The notes under the pieces were generated by a model. The model ran no database searches. It was given only the letters and a program-made list of their open reading frames with translations, and was not told the origin of the DNA. Made by a program: the position numbers and the translations under genes. From Rhodococcus spelaei (GTDB lineage: Bacteria > Actinomycetota > Actinomycetes > Mycobacteriales > Mycobacteriaceae), in NCBI RefSeq assembly GCF_006704125.1, contig NZ_VIGH01000003.1, positions 496,001 to 560,000 on the forward strand: a DNA stretch of 64,000 nucleotides, written 5' to 3'. The first letter of the stretch is position 1. Each line of letters starts with the position of its first letter. Positions 40,346 through 50,128 of the stretch are shown piece after piece.

Positions 40346-41350
40346 ATGAAGCGCACTCTGGCCACCTCACTGGTGGCAGCGGCGCTCGCCGTCGTGACGG
40401 TCGCGGGGCCAACGGCTGCCGCCGAGCCCGCGGTAACAAGTCCCTCGGCCGGTGCCGGGCCGTCGGATCCCCTCGCAGTCGGGGCCGAGCGGACGCTGTC
40501 CGTCTACTCACCGTCGATGAAGCGCACGATCCCCGTCGACGTACTCACCGCCGCCGGTGGCGGCGCAGGCCGCCCCACTTTGTATTTGCTCAACGGGTCG
40601 GGCGGCGGGGAGGACTCGGCGAACTGGCGGCAGCGCACCGACGTGGAGTCCTTCTTCGCGGACAAGAATGTCAACGTGGTGATCCCGGACGCGGGAGCGT
40701 TCAGCTACTACACCGACTGGCAGCGGGTCGATCCGGTGCTCGGTCGCAACGAATGGACGACCTTCCTGACCAAAGAGCTTCCGCCCGTGGTCGATTCGGC
40801 CCTGCACGCCAACGGGGTCAACGCGATCGCAGGCCTGTCGATGGCCGGGACGTCGGTGCTCAACCTCGCGATCGACGCGCCGGGGCTCTATCGTGCGGTC
40901 GCTGCTTACAGCGGATGCGCGTCGACCAGCGATCCGGTGGGACAGGAATTCGTGCGCTTGGTCGTCGAGCGGGGCGGGGGAGACATCACCAACATGTGGG
41001 GTCCGGTCGGTGGTCCCGGTTGGGTGAACAACGATCCGTATGTCAACGCAGAGCGCCTGCGCGGGGTGACGCTCTACCTGTCCAGCGGGAATGGACTGCC
41101 GGGACCATACGACACCCTCACGGACCCACGGATCAACGGCAACCCGACCATGCTGGGGGATCAGGACGTGGTCGGCGGGGTGATCGAGGCCGCGACGAAT
41201 GCCTGTACGCATCTGATGGTGGGCCGGCTGGCCACACTTGGCATTCCGGTGACCGTCGACTTTCCACCGACGGGCACCCATTCGTGGGGGTACTGGCAGG
41301 ACGAGTTGCACAGGTCCTGGCCGGTGATCGCGGCCGCGCTGGGGGCGTGA
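40346..41350 (+). CDS. Secreted mycolyltransferase/esterase of the antigen 85 family
   Basis: A 334-residue protein with signal peptide (1-26) and an antigen-85-like alpha/beta hydrolase domain. Features are SVYSPSMKRTIPVDVL, TLYLLNGSGGGEDSANWRQ in place of the usual LLDGLRAQDD loop, the nucleophile Ser165 in AIAGLSMAGTSVLNL, and THSWGYWQDEL with the catalytic histidine near the end. Such enzymes transfer mycolates to trehalose or arabinogalactan outside the membrane, which fits a mycolate-containing host. It is 82 bp downstream of a perfect palindrome (site H). Substrate assignment is by family. Confidence 0.88.
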   Translation: MKRTLATSLVAAALAVVTVAGPTAAAEPAVTSPSAGAGPSDPLAVGAERTLSVYSPSMKRTIPVDVLTAAGGGAGRPTLYLLNGSGGGEDSANWRQRTDVESFFADKNVNVVIPDAGAFSYYTDWQRVDPVLGRNEWTTFLTKELPPVVDSALHANGVNAIAGLSMAGTSVLNLAIDAPGLYRAVAAYSGCASTSDPVGQEFVRLVVERGGGDITNMWGPVGGPGWVNNDPYVNAERLRGVTLYLSSGNGLPGPYDTLTDPRINGNPTMLGDQDVVGGVIEAATNACTHLMVGRLATLGIPVTVDFPPTGTHSWGYWQDELHRSWPVIAAALGA

Positions 41351-41627
41351 GGGTGGGGTGTCGCGCTTGTCTATTTCCGCGACGCTGCCGATCGCCACCG
41401 CGGGTCTGGTCGTCAGGGCGGCTCGGTACACCGGATCCGGCTTGCACCGCCAGTCCGCTGGGTGGACCGAGTCCTTGTCCGGGCAGTCGCCGTCGTCGCC
41501 TAATCAGTAGGTCCCGCAATCCACAGAGTCGAGGTGACACCGATGCGGAGGGCGGTCCGGTGGTCGAACACACCCACGATTGTCGTGGCGCAACTGCCGG
41601 GGATGGTAGAGATTTGGTGAGGCTGTG

Positions 41628-44240
41628 ATGTCCGAGCGATGGCCGCTCGTCGGCAGGGACGACGAGCTGGCGTTCGTCGGGAAGGCGCTCGGCGGTATTC
41701 ATCGACGGGGATCCGGCGTGGTACTTGCCGGCGCGCCGGGCGTGGGCAAGACCCGACTGGCCAGAGACGCGCTGGCCGCGGCCGCACGACAGGGTGCGAC
41801 CGTGCGATGGGTGGTCGCCACCCACTCCGCCCGTGCAGTGCCGCTCGGTGCGCTGAGCCGATACCTCGGGGATACCACCGGAGAGCCCGGCCGGATGCTG
41901 TCGCGGGCCAGCCGGACACTGGCGAGCGGTCCCGGCGGGAGCCGGGTGGTGATCGGGGTCGACGACGCGCACCTGCTCGATGCGACGTCGGCGCTGGTCG
42001 TGCACCAGATCGTTCTCGATGCGATGGCACCGGTGGTGATCACCGTTCGGACCGGCGAACCTGCGCCCGATGCGGTCACCGCATTGTGGAAGGACGGCTA
42101 CCTCGACCGGCTCGAAATGCAGTCACTCTCCGAGGCGGAGACAGCGGGCCTTCTCGAGGTCGTTCTGGGCGGCGCCGTCGACAGGGCCAGCGCCCAGCGA
42201 TTGTGGAGCCTGACCGCGGGTACGACACTGTTCCTACGTCACCTGGTCGACGCGGAGCGTACCGCCGGCAGATTGCGCCGCGAGTTGGGGATCTGGCGTT
42301 GGTCTGGAGATCCGGGCGTCTCCGCGGCGTTGGCGGACCTCGTCGAGGCGCAGATGGGTGACCTCGACCCGCAGCTGGGTGAGGTGGTGGATCTCCTTGC
42401 CGTCGGGGAACCGCTGGACATGGCGGTAATGGACGAGCTGACCAGCTCGCAGTCGGTCGAGCGGGCCGAGGTTCGAGCGTTGGTCACGGTGGACGCACCG
42501 GATCTGCAGGCGAGATTGGCGCACCCCCTTTACGGAGAGGTGCGACGCGCGCGAATCGGAACCGTGCAGGCTCGGCGGCTGCGTGGCCGGGTCGCGACCG
42601 CGTTGGCCGGCCGCGAGGGACGAGATGCCCAAATGGTCCTTCGCCGGGCGGTACTGGCCAGCGAGTCGGACCTGCCTCCCGACGTGCAGCTGCTCACCGC
42701 GGGCGCTCAGATCGCCCTCGCGCTCGGGGATGCAGACCTGTGCGAGCGGCTCGCGCACGCCTGCGGGGAGTCGGAGGGTGGCTTCGAGGCGCGGCTGCTG
42801 TGGGCCCGGGCGCTGAGCAGCTCGGGGCGGGGAACGGAGGCGGCCACCGAGCTGACGGCATTGCGCCGCCGTGCGGCCACCGACGATCAGCGTCTGCGGG
42901 TGTCGATACCGCAGGTGGTCAATCTGTTCTGGGATCTTGGGCGCGTCGGCGAGGCACAGCGAGCGGTGGACGAGGCGTTGGCGGCCATCGCAGATCCCGA
43001 CGCGCGGCGGGCGCTGGTCTCGCTTTCCGCGGACATGGACTTCTGCCTGGGTCGGCCGGCGGTTGCCGTTCGGCAGGCGGAGCGAGCTCTCGATTGCACC
43101 AGACCGTCGAGTTCTGTTGTGCTGCAATCATGTTATGCACTGATCGGTGCTCTGGGGCTGCTCGGGAAGACCGACTGCGTCGGCTCCATTGCCGAGCGTG
43201 GGTACGCGGCCGCGGCGTCCACGCACTGCACCGCCATCTCGAAGGTCAGCCTGCGGCTGCAGCACGTGAACGCGTTGGTCGACGCTGGGTACCTCTGTGA
43301 AGCAATGAATCTGGCAGAGCTCGCTCTCGCGGAGTCGTCCAACGCGCCCGCCCCGACGCGCCTCAAGGCGATCTTCGTCAGCGGTCGGGTTGCGTTGCGC
43401 TGCGGTGATCTGCACGCTGCGGTGCGTGCGCTGCGTGAGGCACGGGCCGGACTCGGCGGTCACGGGGCGCTTGGGATGGCGTACGCATGCCGACTCACTC
43501 TTGCTCAAGCCCTCGTCGCCAGCGGTGACACCGAAGCTGCCGTCGAGGTACTGGCCGAGGCCGAGGATCTTCGGCACCCCGCCTACACCTTCCTGGACCC
43601 AGAGTTGTGTCGGGTGCGGGGCTGGGTGCTTGCCGCGCGCGGGCAGAGTACCGAAGCGATCATGTCCGCGTACAGCGCGGCGAATCGTGCTGTGGCGCTC
43701 GGTGAACCCAGCTTCGAAGTCCTTGCCTTGCTCACGGCGGTGCGACTCGGCGACAGGGGTTGCGGCGACAGGTTGGATTGCCTGGCCCGTTCGGTTGACG
43801 GACCCCGTGCGCCCGCGGCAGCCGAGTACGCCCGCGCGTCAGCGGCGGGCGACGGCCGGTCGCTGGACCATGTCGCGGCGACCTTCGAGCGAATAGGCGA
43901 CAAGCTGGTGGCCATCGATGCGGCGGCACACGCAGCCGAGGCACACGGTCGCCGCGGGTGTCGCGGATCGGCTCTCGCCTCCGCAGCCCATGCCCGTCGC
44001 CTGGCTGTGGAGTGTGGTGGCGCCCGCACGCCGGCCCTGGCGGTGGTGGATTGTCCGCTCCCGCTCACCGGTCGACAACGCGAGATCGCCACCCTCGTCG
44101 CGCAGGGACTGACGAACCAGCAGATCGCCGAGCGACTGGTGATGTCGGTGCGCACCGTCGAGGGGCACGTCTACCGGGCGGGGCACAAGCTCGGACTTTC
44201 CACACGTGACGAACTCGCCCGCGCAGTGTTGGGCGTGTGA
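41628..44240 (+). CDS. Large LuxR-family regulator with ATPase domain (LAL/MalT-like)
   Basis: An 870-residue protein. Residues about 1-250 form a STAND-type NTPase with Walker A GAPGVGKT at 35-42 and a Walker B region VVIGVDDAHLLD. A long helical TPR-like middle follows, and the C-terminus (about 808-868) is a LuxR helix-turn-helix with LTGRQREIATLVAQGLTNQQIAERL and SVRTVEGHVY. Such regulators are switched by ligand and ATP. It directly follows the esterase with a 277-bp gap that contains no obvious palindrome. ATG at 41628 with GGTGAGG upstream. Together with the FHA-HTH protein it is a candidate for binding the island palindromes. Confidence 0.9.
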   Translation: MSERWPLVGRDDELAFVGKALGGIHRRGSGVVLAGAPGVGKTRLARDALAAAARQGATVRWVVATHSARAVPLGALSRYLGDTTGEPGRMLSRASRTLASGPGGSRVVIGVDDAHLLDATSALVVHQIVLDAMAPVVITVRTGEPAPDAVTALWKDGYLDRLEMQSLSEAETAGLLEVVLGGAVDRASAQRLWSLTAGTTLFLRHLVDAERTAGRLRRELGIWRWSGDPGVSAALADLVEAQMGDLDPQLGEVVDLLAVGEPLDMAVMDELTSSQSVERAEVRALVTVDAPDLQARLAHPLYGEVRRARIGTVQARRLRGRVATALAGREGRDAQMVLRRAVLASESDLPPDVQLLTAGAQIALALGDADLCERLAHACGESEGGFEARLLWARALSSSGRGTEAATELTALRRRAATDDQRLRVSIPQVVNLFWDLGRVGEAQRAVDEALAAIADPDARRALVSLSADMDFCLGRPAVAVRQAERALDCTRPSSSVVLQSCYALIGALGLLGKTDCVGSIAERGYAAAASTHCTAISKVSLRLQHVNALVDAGYLCEAMNLAELALAESSNAPAPTRLKAIFVSGRVALRCGDLHAAVRALREARAGLGGHGALGMAYACRLTLAQALVASGDTEAAVEVLAEAEDLRHPAYTFLDPELCRVRGWVLAARGQSTEAIMSAYSAANRAVALGEPSFEVLALLTAVRLGDRGCGDRLDCLARSVDGPRAPAAAEYARASAAGDGRSLDHVAATFERIGDKLVAIDAAAHAAEAHGRRGCRGSALASAAHARRLAVECGGARTPALAVVDCPLPLTGRQREIATLVAQGLTNQQIAERLVMSVRTVEGHVYRAGHKLGLSTRDELARAVLGV

Positions 44241-44293
44241 TCGCTGCCAGGGTGGGTCGCTGGTGGTTGCGGGGCAAGAGCGAAACCGAAAGC

Positions 44294-44329
44294 CGCCGCT
44301 CGCCCGGCGAGCAGAGTGGGCGAGCGGCG
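44294..44329. terminator. Bidirectional terminator hairpin
   Basis: The 12-base arms 44294-44305 and 44318-44329 pair perfectly around a 12-base loop. It lies between the stop of the LuxR ATPase gene and the convergent SDR stop, so it can serve both. Confidence 0.7.
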
Positions 44330-44345
44330 TCGGAGATCAGGTGGG

Positions 44346-45155
44346 TCAGCGGGCGGCGTTGCCCAGGTCGATCGGCATGTTGATGCCGGTGATGTGGTGC
44401 GCCTCTTCGGAACTGAGGAATGCGACCACGTTCGCGACGTCCTCCGGCTCGCTGAAGCCGTAGGGCAGCGAGGCCATGAACGCAGGCGCCAGGGTGTCGG
44501 AGAACTTTTCCAGCAGTGGAAGCATGTCGGACATGATCATGCCGGTGTTGACGCCGTACGGATGCACGCTGTTGACGCGGATCTTGTGCATGCCCAGCTC
44601 GTTCGCCATCGTCCGGGTGAGGCCGGCAATACCGGCCTTGGTGGCGACGTAGTGACCGACGAACGGGGCGCCCTTGAGGGCCGAGACCGAGCTGGTGACG
44701 ACGATGGAGCCGCCCTCGCCCTGCTCGATCAGCTTCGGGATGGCGGCCTTGCAGGTGTAGAAGACGCCGGTCAGGTTGACGTCGATGGTCTCCTGCCACT
44801 GCTCGGGCGTGATCTCCCAGGACAGGGCGGCCGAGCAGATGCCCGCGTTCGCCACCACGACGTCGAGCCGGCCGAACGCCTCGATGCCCGCGTCGAGCGC
44901 CGCGGTCACCGCGGCGAAGTCGCGCACGTCGGCCTTGGTGGCGACGATCTTGCGGCCCTGCTCCTCGACGAGGCGGACCGTCTCGGCGAAGTCCTCCTCG
45001 GTGGCGCCGGCGTACGACGTCGAGGCGAAGTCGATGCAGGCGTCGAGCGCGATGATGTTCGCGCCTTCCTGGGCGAACTTGACCGCCTCCGCCCTGCCCT
45101 GACCGCGCGCTGCGCCGGTGATGAATGCGACCTTGCCTTCGAACCGATTGCTCAT
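44346..45155 (-). CDS. Mycofactocin-coupled SDR-family oxidoreductase
   Basis: A 269-residue short-chain dehydrogenase. The cofactor loop is TGAARGQGRA (G14, G18, G20), then NNAG-equivalent VANAG. The catalytic residues are S155/S156 in IVVTSSVS, Y169 and K173 in HYVATKAG. The insertion EEDFAETVRLVEEQGRKIVATKADVRD and the GARGQGR start are hallmarks of the SDR subfamily that holds NAD non-exchangeably and depends on mycofactocin. Substrates are alcohols such as carveol-like terpenes or others. No mft maturation genes are in the window. It lies just left of treY. Confidence 0.85.
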   Translation of the reverse strand: MSNRFEGKVAFITGAARGQGRAEAVKFAQEGANIIALDACIDFASTSYAGATEEDFAETVRLVEEQGRKIVATKADVRDFAAVTAALDAGIEAFGRLDVVVANAGICSAALSWEITPEQWQETIDVNLTGVFYTCKAAIPKLIEQGEGGSIVVTSSVSALKGAPFVGHYVATKAGIAGLTRTMANELGMHKIRVNSVHPYGVNTGMIMSDMLPLLEKFSDTLAPAFMASLPYGFSEPEDVANVVAFLSSEEAHHITGINMPIDLGNAAR

Positions 45156-45257
45156 GTGCCGAGATCCTCCGAGTGCTTCGACGATGTGTTCCCCGTCACG
45201 GTAGGCGTTGTTTCGTCATCGCGTGCCGGAATGTCTCGCTGATCGGAACGCGGCTGG

Positions 45258-47597
45258 TCACGCGCGCACGAGCAGTGCTACCGGCAACGCGTCGAGCATC
45301 GTGCCAACCCGGACCTCCCCGGTGTGGGACGTCCCCGTGAGGGTATCGGTCCAGGTGCCGGCTGGCAGCGTCACCGTCGTGTCGGTCCAGCCGCCGGCCG
45401 CCGTCAGTTGTACGCTCAGCCTGGTCGCCAACGCGATCACCTCGCCGCCGCGGGCGAAGCCGAGCAGGTGCCCGGACGCCGAGTCCCCGGCGAGGATCGG
45501 CCGGTACGACCCGCCGACGAAGCAATCCGGCCGCTCCCGGCGCAGGCGCAGCGCCTCCCGGGTGACGAGTAGTTTCGCGGCCTCACCGGTCGCGCCCGGC
45601 CCGAGTTCCGCGAGCAGTCGCCGGCGCCGGTCGAAGTCGACGATCCGGCGGTTGTCCGGGTCGACCAGCGAGTCCTCCCACAGTTCGGTGCCCTGGTACA
45701 CGTCGGGGATGCCGGGGCCGGTGAGCTGCAGCAGCTTCTGGCCGAGGGCGACGATCCGCCCGTGCGGCGCGAGGCGGTCGACCAACGTCGACATCGACGC
45801 CGCGACCGGACCGTCGAACACGGCGTCCAGCCACTCGTGGACCCGCGCCTCGAAGTCCGCGTCGACCCGCTCCCACGAGGTGTGCACGCCGGCCTCGCGA
45901 ATCGCCTTCGTCGCGTAGTCGTGCAGACGGCGTCGGACGTCGGCATCGGGACTGCCGTGGGTAGGCCACACGCCGAACATGTTCTGCCACAGGAACAATC
46001 CGGTCGCCCTGTCCGGGCTCGGGGTCGTGGACTCCCACTCGCCGACCGACGCCGACCAGGTCGCCGGGACCTGCGAGAGCACGCCGATCCGGGCGCGAAC
46101 ATCCTCCCCACGCTTGGTGTCGTGGGTGGACAGCGTCGTCATGGCTGCGGGCCACCGACGTGCGCGCTCGGCCTGCGCCAGGTGAAACTGCGCGACGGGC
46201 AGGGCGAACGACCCCGGATCGCCGCCGACCTCCTGCAGCGACACCAGTCGCGCAGTCCGGTAGAACAGCCGGTCCTCGACAGCCTTGGCCATCGCCGCTC
46301 CACACACCTGCTGCAGTCGAACGGCGGCCTCGCCGCCGGTGAGGACGGCCGCGACCACCGCCGAAAGAGGCTCGGCGAGAGTCGGATCGGACTCCGCCGC
46401 ACGCGCGACCGCCGCGCCGAGCGTCCCGGCCAGCGGACCGTAGTCGGTGCGGTAGACGGGCACCTCGGTCACGGTCGCGACCACCGCGCGGGTCAGCGCC
46501 TCGTCGCTGAGCGCGGCCGCGCCCTCGCCGCGCATCGCGGCCGCGCTCTCGCGGCGCACCGCGCCGACGAGCCGGCGCACCTCCGGCGCGAGCGCACCGC
46601 GCAGCACCGCGCCCTTCAGTTCGTGTTCGCTCCGCGCGAGCGCCCGCGCGTCGCCGCTGTCGCCGGTGCCTTCGGCATGCAGGCGACCGAGCTCCTCCGC
46701 GCCGGACGGGTCGACGAACACGCCGCCGTACTCGGCGAGCGCGTCGTAGCCGGTGGTTCCGTCCACCGGCAGCGCCGGATCGAGCGGTTCTCCGGGGGCG
46801 AGGACCTTCTCGATCACGAGCCAGCGGTCCGGGCCGAGCAATCCGCGCAGCCGCGCCAGGTAGTCGGCGGGGTCGGCCAGTCCGTCGGGGTGGTCGACCC
46901 GCACCCCGTCGACGAGGTCCTCGGCGAACCAGGACGCCGGCTCACGGTGGGTGGCCGCGAACACCGTCGGGTCCTCCTGGCGCAGTGCGGCAAGGGAATT
47001 CACGGTGAAGAAGCGTCGGTAGCCCACCCGGCCGGACCGCCAGTGCACCAGCTCGTACGGCTGACGGCCGTGGACCCTCCGCGGGTCGAATGCCTCCGTG
47101 CCCGGTGCGATGGGAAAGCGGTGCTCGTGGTAGGCGAGCCTCGGCTCGGGCCCGTCGTCGTCGATCGTCACGGCGGCGAGGCCGTCGTCGCCGAGCACGG
47201 GCAGGGCGAATCGTCCCCGTTCCCAGTCGATGTCGAAGTATCGGGCGTACTCGGAGTCGCGGCCGTGCGTCAGCACGTCCCACCACCAGCGGTTCTGCCA
47301 CGCGTCGGCCACGCCGACGTGGTTGGGGACCAGGTCCACCACGATGCCCATCCCGCGCCGGCGCAGCTCGGTCACCAACGACACCAGTGCCTTCCGGCCA
47401 CCGAGACCCGGTGCGAGAGTGGTCGGATCGGTGACGTCGTAGCCGTGCACGGAGCCCTCGGCCGCGGTCAGCACGGGGGACAGATACAGGTGCGAGACGC
47501 CGAGGTCGTCGAGGTAGTCGGCGATCTCGCACGCGTCGTTCAGGGTCAGCGCGTCCGCCCGCAGTTGCAGCCGGTACGTCCCGGTGATCGGCTGCAC
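45258..47597 (-). CDS. treY: Malto-oligosyltrehalose synthase
   Basis: GH13 enzyme of 779 residues that turns the reducing end of maltodextrins into a trehalose unit. Diagnostic parts are the N-terminal GTYRLQLRADALTL, LYLSPVLTAAEGSVHGYDV, DLVPNHVGVA, the nucleophile region GVRVDHPDGLADP and the acid/base in WLVIEKVLAPGEPL. The GTG at 47597 starts 2 bp after the treX stop and has GGTGAG before it, so it is coupled to treX. The frame extends far into treX but that is not coding. Its expected downstream partner treZ is missing here and found at 19.8-21.6 kb. Confidence 0.93.
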   Translation of the reverse strand: MQPITGTYRLQLRADALTLNDACEIADYLDDLGVSHLYLSPVLTAAEGSVHGYDVTDPTTLAPGLGGRKALVSLVTELRRRGMGIVVDLVPNHVGVADAWQNRWWWDVLTHGRDSEYARYFDIDWERGRFALPVLGDDGLAAVTIDDDGPEPRLAYHEHRFPIAPGTEAFDPRRVHGRQPYELVHWRSGRVGYRRFFTVNSLAALRQEDPTVFAATHREPASWFAEDLVDGVRVDHPDGLADPADYLARLRGLLGPDRWLVIEKVLAPGEPLDPALPVDGTTGYDALAEYGGVFVDPSGAEELGRLHAEGTGDSGDARALARSEHELKGAVLRGALAPEVRRLVGAVRRESAAAMRGEGAAALSDEALTRAVVATVTEVPVYRTDYGPLAGTLGAAVARAAESDPTLAEPLSAVVAAVLTGGEAAVRLQQVCGAAMAKAVEDRLFYRTARLVSLQEVGGDPGSFALPVAQFHLAQAERARRWPAAMTTLSTHDTKRGEDVRARIGVLSQVPATWSASVGEWESTTPSPDRATGLFLWQNMFGVWPTHGSPDADVRRRLHDYATKAIREAGVHTSWERVDADFEARVHEWLDAVFDGPVAASMSTLVDRLAPHGRIVALGQKLLQLTGPGIPDVYQGTELWEDSLVDPDNRRIVDFDRRRRLLAELGPGATGEAAKLLVTREALRLRRERPDCFVGGSYRPILAGDSASGHLLGFARGGEVIALATRLSVQLTAAGGWTDTTVTLPAGTWTDTLTGTSHTGEVRVGTMLDALPVALLVRA

Positions 47598-47599
47598 GC

Positions 47600-49720
47600 T
47601 CAGCTCACCCGTCTGAGCACGGTCAGCGACCGGGCCTCGACCTTCAGGCTCGCTCCACCGCCGACCACGGCGTCGGACAGTCCGGTGGGACTTGCCGTGT
47701 CGAGCACCGCCATCCAGTGCGCGTCGGTACCGTCGGCGGGGACGGTGAATTCGAGTGACTGGTCGTGGGCGTTGAAGCACAGCAGGAACGAGTCGTCCAC
47801 GACGCGCTCGCCCCGACCGTTCGGTTCGGCGATGGCGTCGCCGTTGAGGAAGGCGGCCAGCGACTTGCCGAACCCGCTGCCCCAGTCCTCCGGGGTCATC
47901 TCCACCCCGGCGGGGGTGAGCCAGGCGATGTCGCGGGCCTGCTCGCCGGACCGGGTCGGCTTGCCCTCGAAGAATCGCCGTCGCCGGAACACCGGATGGG
48001 CGGTGCGCAGCGCGATGGCGCGCCGGGTGAATTCGAGCAGGTCCGCGTTGGACTCCACCATCGACCAGTCCATCCACGACAGCGGCGAATCCTGGCAGTA
48101 CACATTGTTGTTGCCCAGCTGGGTTCGCCCGATCTCGTCGCCGTGCGCGAGCATCGGGGTGCCCTGGCTGAGCATCAGGGTGCCGAGGATGTTGCGACGC
48201 TGCCGGGCGCGCAGCTCGAGGATCGCGGGGTCGTCGGTGGGGCCTTCCACTCCGCAGTTCCAGGACCGGTTGTGGCTCTCGCCGTCCTTGTTGTCCTCGC
48301 CGTTCGCCTGGTTGTGTTTCTCGTCGTAGGACACCAGGTCGGTCAGCGTGAAGCCGTCGTGGGCGGTCACGAAATTGATGCTCGCGCTGGGGCGGCGACC
48401 GGTGGACTCGTACAGGTCCGACGATCCGGTCAGCCGGGATGCGAACTCACCCAACGTCGCCGGTTGCCCACGCCAGTAGTCGCGCACGGTGTCGCGGTAC
48501 TTGCCGTTCCACTCGGTCCACAGACCGGGGAAGTTGCCGACCTGGTAGCCGCCTTCGCCGACGTCCCACGGCTCGGCGATCAGCTTGACCTGACTGACCA
48601 CCGGGTCCTGCTGGACGAGGTCGAAGAACGCGGACAGCCGGTCCACGTCGTGCAGTTCGCGGGCCAGGGTGGACGCCAGGTCGAAACGGAAACCGTCCAC
48701 GTGCATCTCGGTCACCCAGTACCGCAGCGAGTCCATGATCAGCTGCAGCGTGTGCGGGTGCCGGGCGTTGAGACTGTTGCCGGTGCCCGTGTAGTCCCTG
48801 TAGAGCTCGGGATCGTCGTCGTCGAGCCGGTAGTAGGCGGCGTTGTCGATGCCGCGGAAGCAGATGGTCGGGCCGTGGTGGTTGCCCTCCGCGGTGTGGT
48901 TGTAGACGACGTCGAGGATCACCTCGATCCCGGCGGCGTGGAAGGACCGCACCATCGCCTTGAACTCGGCGACCGCGCCGCTCGCCTTCGCCGCCGAGGA
49001 GTACTCGCCGTGCGGTGCCAGGAAGCCGAAGGTGTTGTAGCCCCAGTAGTTTCGCAGTCCCTGGTCGATCAGGATCTGGTCGTGCAGGAACTGGTGCACC
49101 GGCATCAGCTCGATCGCGGTGACGCCGAGCGCGGTCAGGTGGTCGATGACCGCCGGGTGTGCGAGGCCGGCGTAGGTGCCCCGAAGTTCTTCCGGGACAC
49201 CGGGATGGGTGGCCGTCATGCCCTTGACGTGCGCCTCGTAGATCACCGTCTCGTGGTACGGCCGCTTCGGTGCCCGGTCGGATGCCCAGTCGAAGAACGG
49301 GTTGATCACCACGGTGGTCATGGTGTGGCCCAGGGAGTCCGCGCCGAACGTGGTCAGCGACCGGTCACCGTCGAAGGAGCCGTCGAAGGCCTTGCCGTAG
49401 GGATCCAGCAGGAGCTTGCTCGGGTCACAACGATGCCCTGTCTCCGGTTCGAAAGGTCCGTGCACCCGGTAGCCGTAGCGCTGTCCCGGCACCACCGTCG
49501 GCAGGTAGGCGTGCCACACGTGCCCGTCCACCTCGGTCAGCGGTACCCGGACCTCGCTGCCGTCGCGGTCGATCAGGCACAGGTCCACGGCGTCGGCGAC
49601 CTCGGAGAACAGTGAGAAGTTGGTGCCCGCGCCGTCGTAGGTGGCGCCGAGCGGGTAGGCACTGCCGGGCCACACCGTGGGCGCAGGGCGCCGGTCCGGG
49701 TCGTGCGCGGGCTCTGCCAT
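47600..49720 (-). CDS. treX: Glycogen debranching enzyme GlgX/TreX
   Basis: GH13 isoamylase-type enzyme of 706 residues. Features are an N-terminal carbohydrate-binding domain ([21 protein letters not shown]), [10 protein letters not shown], nucleophile region [14 protein letters not shown], acid/base in [19 protein letters not shown], and [14 protein letters not shown]. It hydrolyses alpha-1,6 branches, giving linear maltodextrins for TreY. ATG at 49720, no strong ribosome site. It heads the treX-treY operon; 54 bp upstream on the same strand is a small monooxygenase-fold gene. Confidence 0.93.
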   Translation of the reverse strand: MAEPAHDPDRRPAPTVWPGSAYPLGATYDGAGTNFSLFSEVADAVDLCLIDRDGSEVRVPLTEVDGHVWHAYLPTVVPGQRYGYRVHGPFEPETGHRCDPSKLLLDPYGKAFDGSFDGDRSLTTFGADSLGHTMTTVVINPFFDWASDRAPKRPYHETVIYEAHVKGMTATHPGVPEELRGTYAGLAHPAVIDHLTALGVTAIELMPVHQFLHDQILIDQGLRNYWGYNTFGFLAPHGEYSSAAKASGAVAEFKAMVRSFHAAGIEVILDVVYNHTAEGNHHGPTICFRGIDNAAYYRLDDDDPELYRDYTGTGNSLNARHPHTLQLIMDSLRYWVTEMHVDGFRFDLASTLARELHDVDRLSAFFDLVQQDPVVSQVKLIAEPWDVGEGGYQVGNFPGLWTEWNGKYRDTVRDYWRGQPATLGEFASRLTGSSDLYESTGRRPSASINFVTAHDGFTLTDLVSYDEKHNQANGEDNKDGESHNRSWNCGVEGPTDDPAILELRARQRRNILGTLMLSQGTPMLAHGDEIGRTQLGNNNVYCQDSPLSWMDWSMVESNADLLEFTRRAIALRTAHPVFRRRRFFEGKPTRSGEQARDIAWLTPAGVEMTPEDWGSGFGKSLAAFLNGDAIAEPNGRGERVVDDSFLLCFNAHDQSLEFTVPADGTDAHWMAVLDTASPTGLSDAVVGGGASLKVEARSLTVLRRVS

Positions 49721-49774
49721 GTGCTCGACAGTAGTGGTCGGGTGGGCGCGCTTCCTGCCGGATCGGGCGGAGGC

Positions 49775-50047
49775 TCACCCGTTGACCGGATACTCGCGGA
49801 CGTCGGCGCTCACGATCGACTCCTGCTGGCCCGCATCGGGGCCGGACCCGCGGAAGCGCTGCAGCTGTTCTTCGGACTCCCAGCATTCGAACACGTTGAT
49901 CCGGCTCGGGTCGACCAGGTCCGGCGACACGGCGAAGTCCCGGCAACCGTCGGCCTGCCGGGCCAGGCCGACGACCTCGGTGCACCCGTCGAGGTAGGCG
50001 GTGCGCCGCGCCGGGTCGACGTACAGGGGTCCCGCAACGATGATCAT
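49775..50047 (-). CDS. ABM-domain protein (antibiotic biosynthesis monooxygenase / quinol monooxygenase family)
   Basis: A 90-residue protein with the ferredoxin-like ABM fold: [20 protein letters not shown], a long helix, then [29 protein letters not shown] and a final strand. Family members act as cofactorless quinol monooxygenases or stress proteins. ATG at 50047 follows GAGGAGAACAG. It precedes treX on the same strand and is divergent from bioA. Specific function unknown. Confidence 0.8.
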   Translation of the reverse strand: MIIVAGPLYVDPARRTAYLDGCTEVVGLARQADGCRDFAVSPDLVDPSRINVFECWESEEQLQRFRGSGPDAGQQESIVSADVREYPVNG

Positions 50048-50128
50048 CTGTTCTCCTCGTCGAGTCGGTGTCCACAGGTAGACCTCCCGGCCCCCGCAGA
50101 TTCATCGCTGGTCGCTATCGTCGGCCGC

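Noticed and set aside
41351-41627. A regulon palindrome upstream of the LuxR ATPase gene
   Set aside because: Only CAGTAGGTCCCG near 41506 is vaguely similar; it lacks the CTAC half.
21611-45257. A prophage or integrative element
   Set aside because: No integrase, transposase, terminase, structural or conjugation genes, no tRNA target and no flanking repeat that I can see; only gene content and the split operon support an island.
45762-48329. An 855-residue plus-strand frame
   Set aside because: Antisense to treY and treX with clear GH13 motifs.
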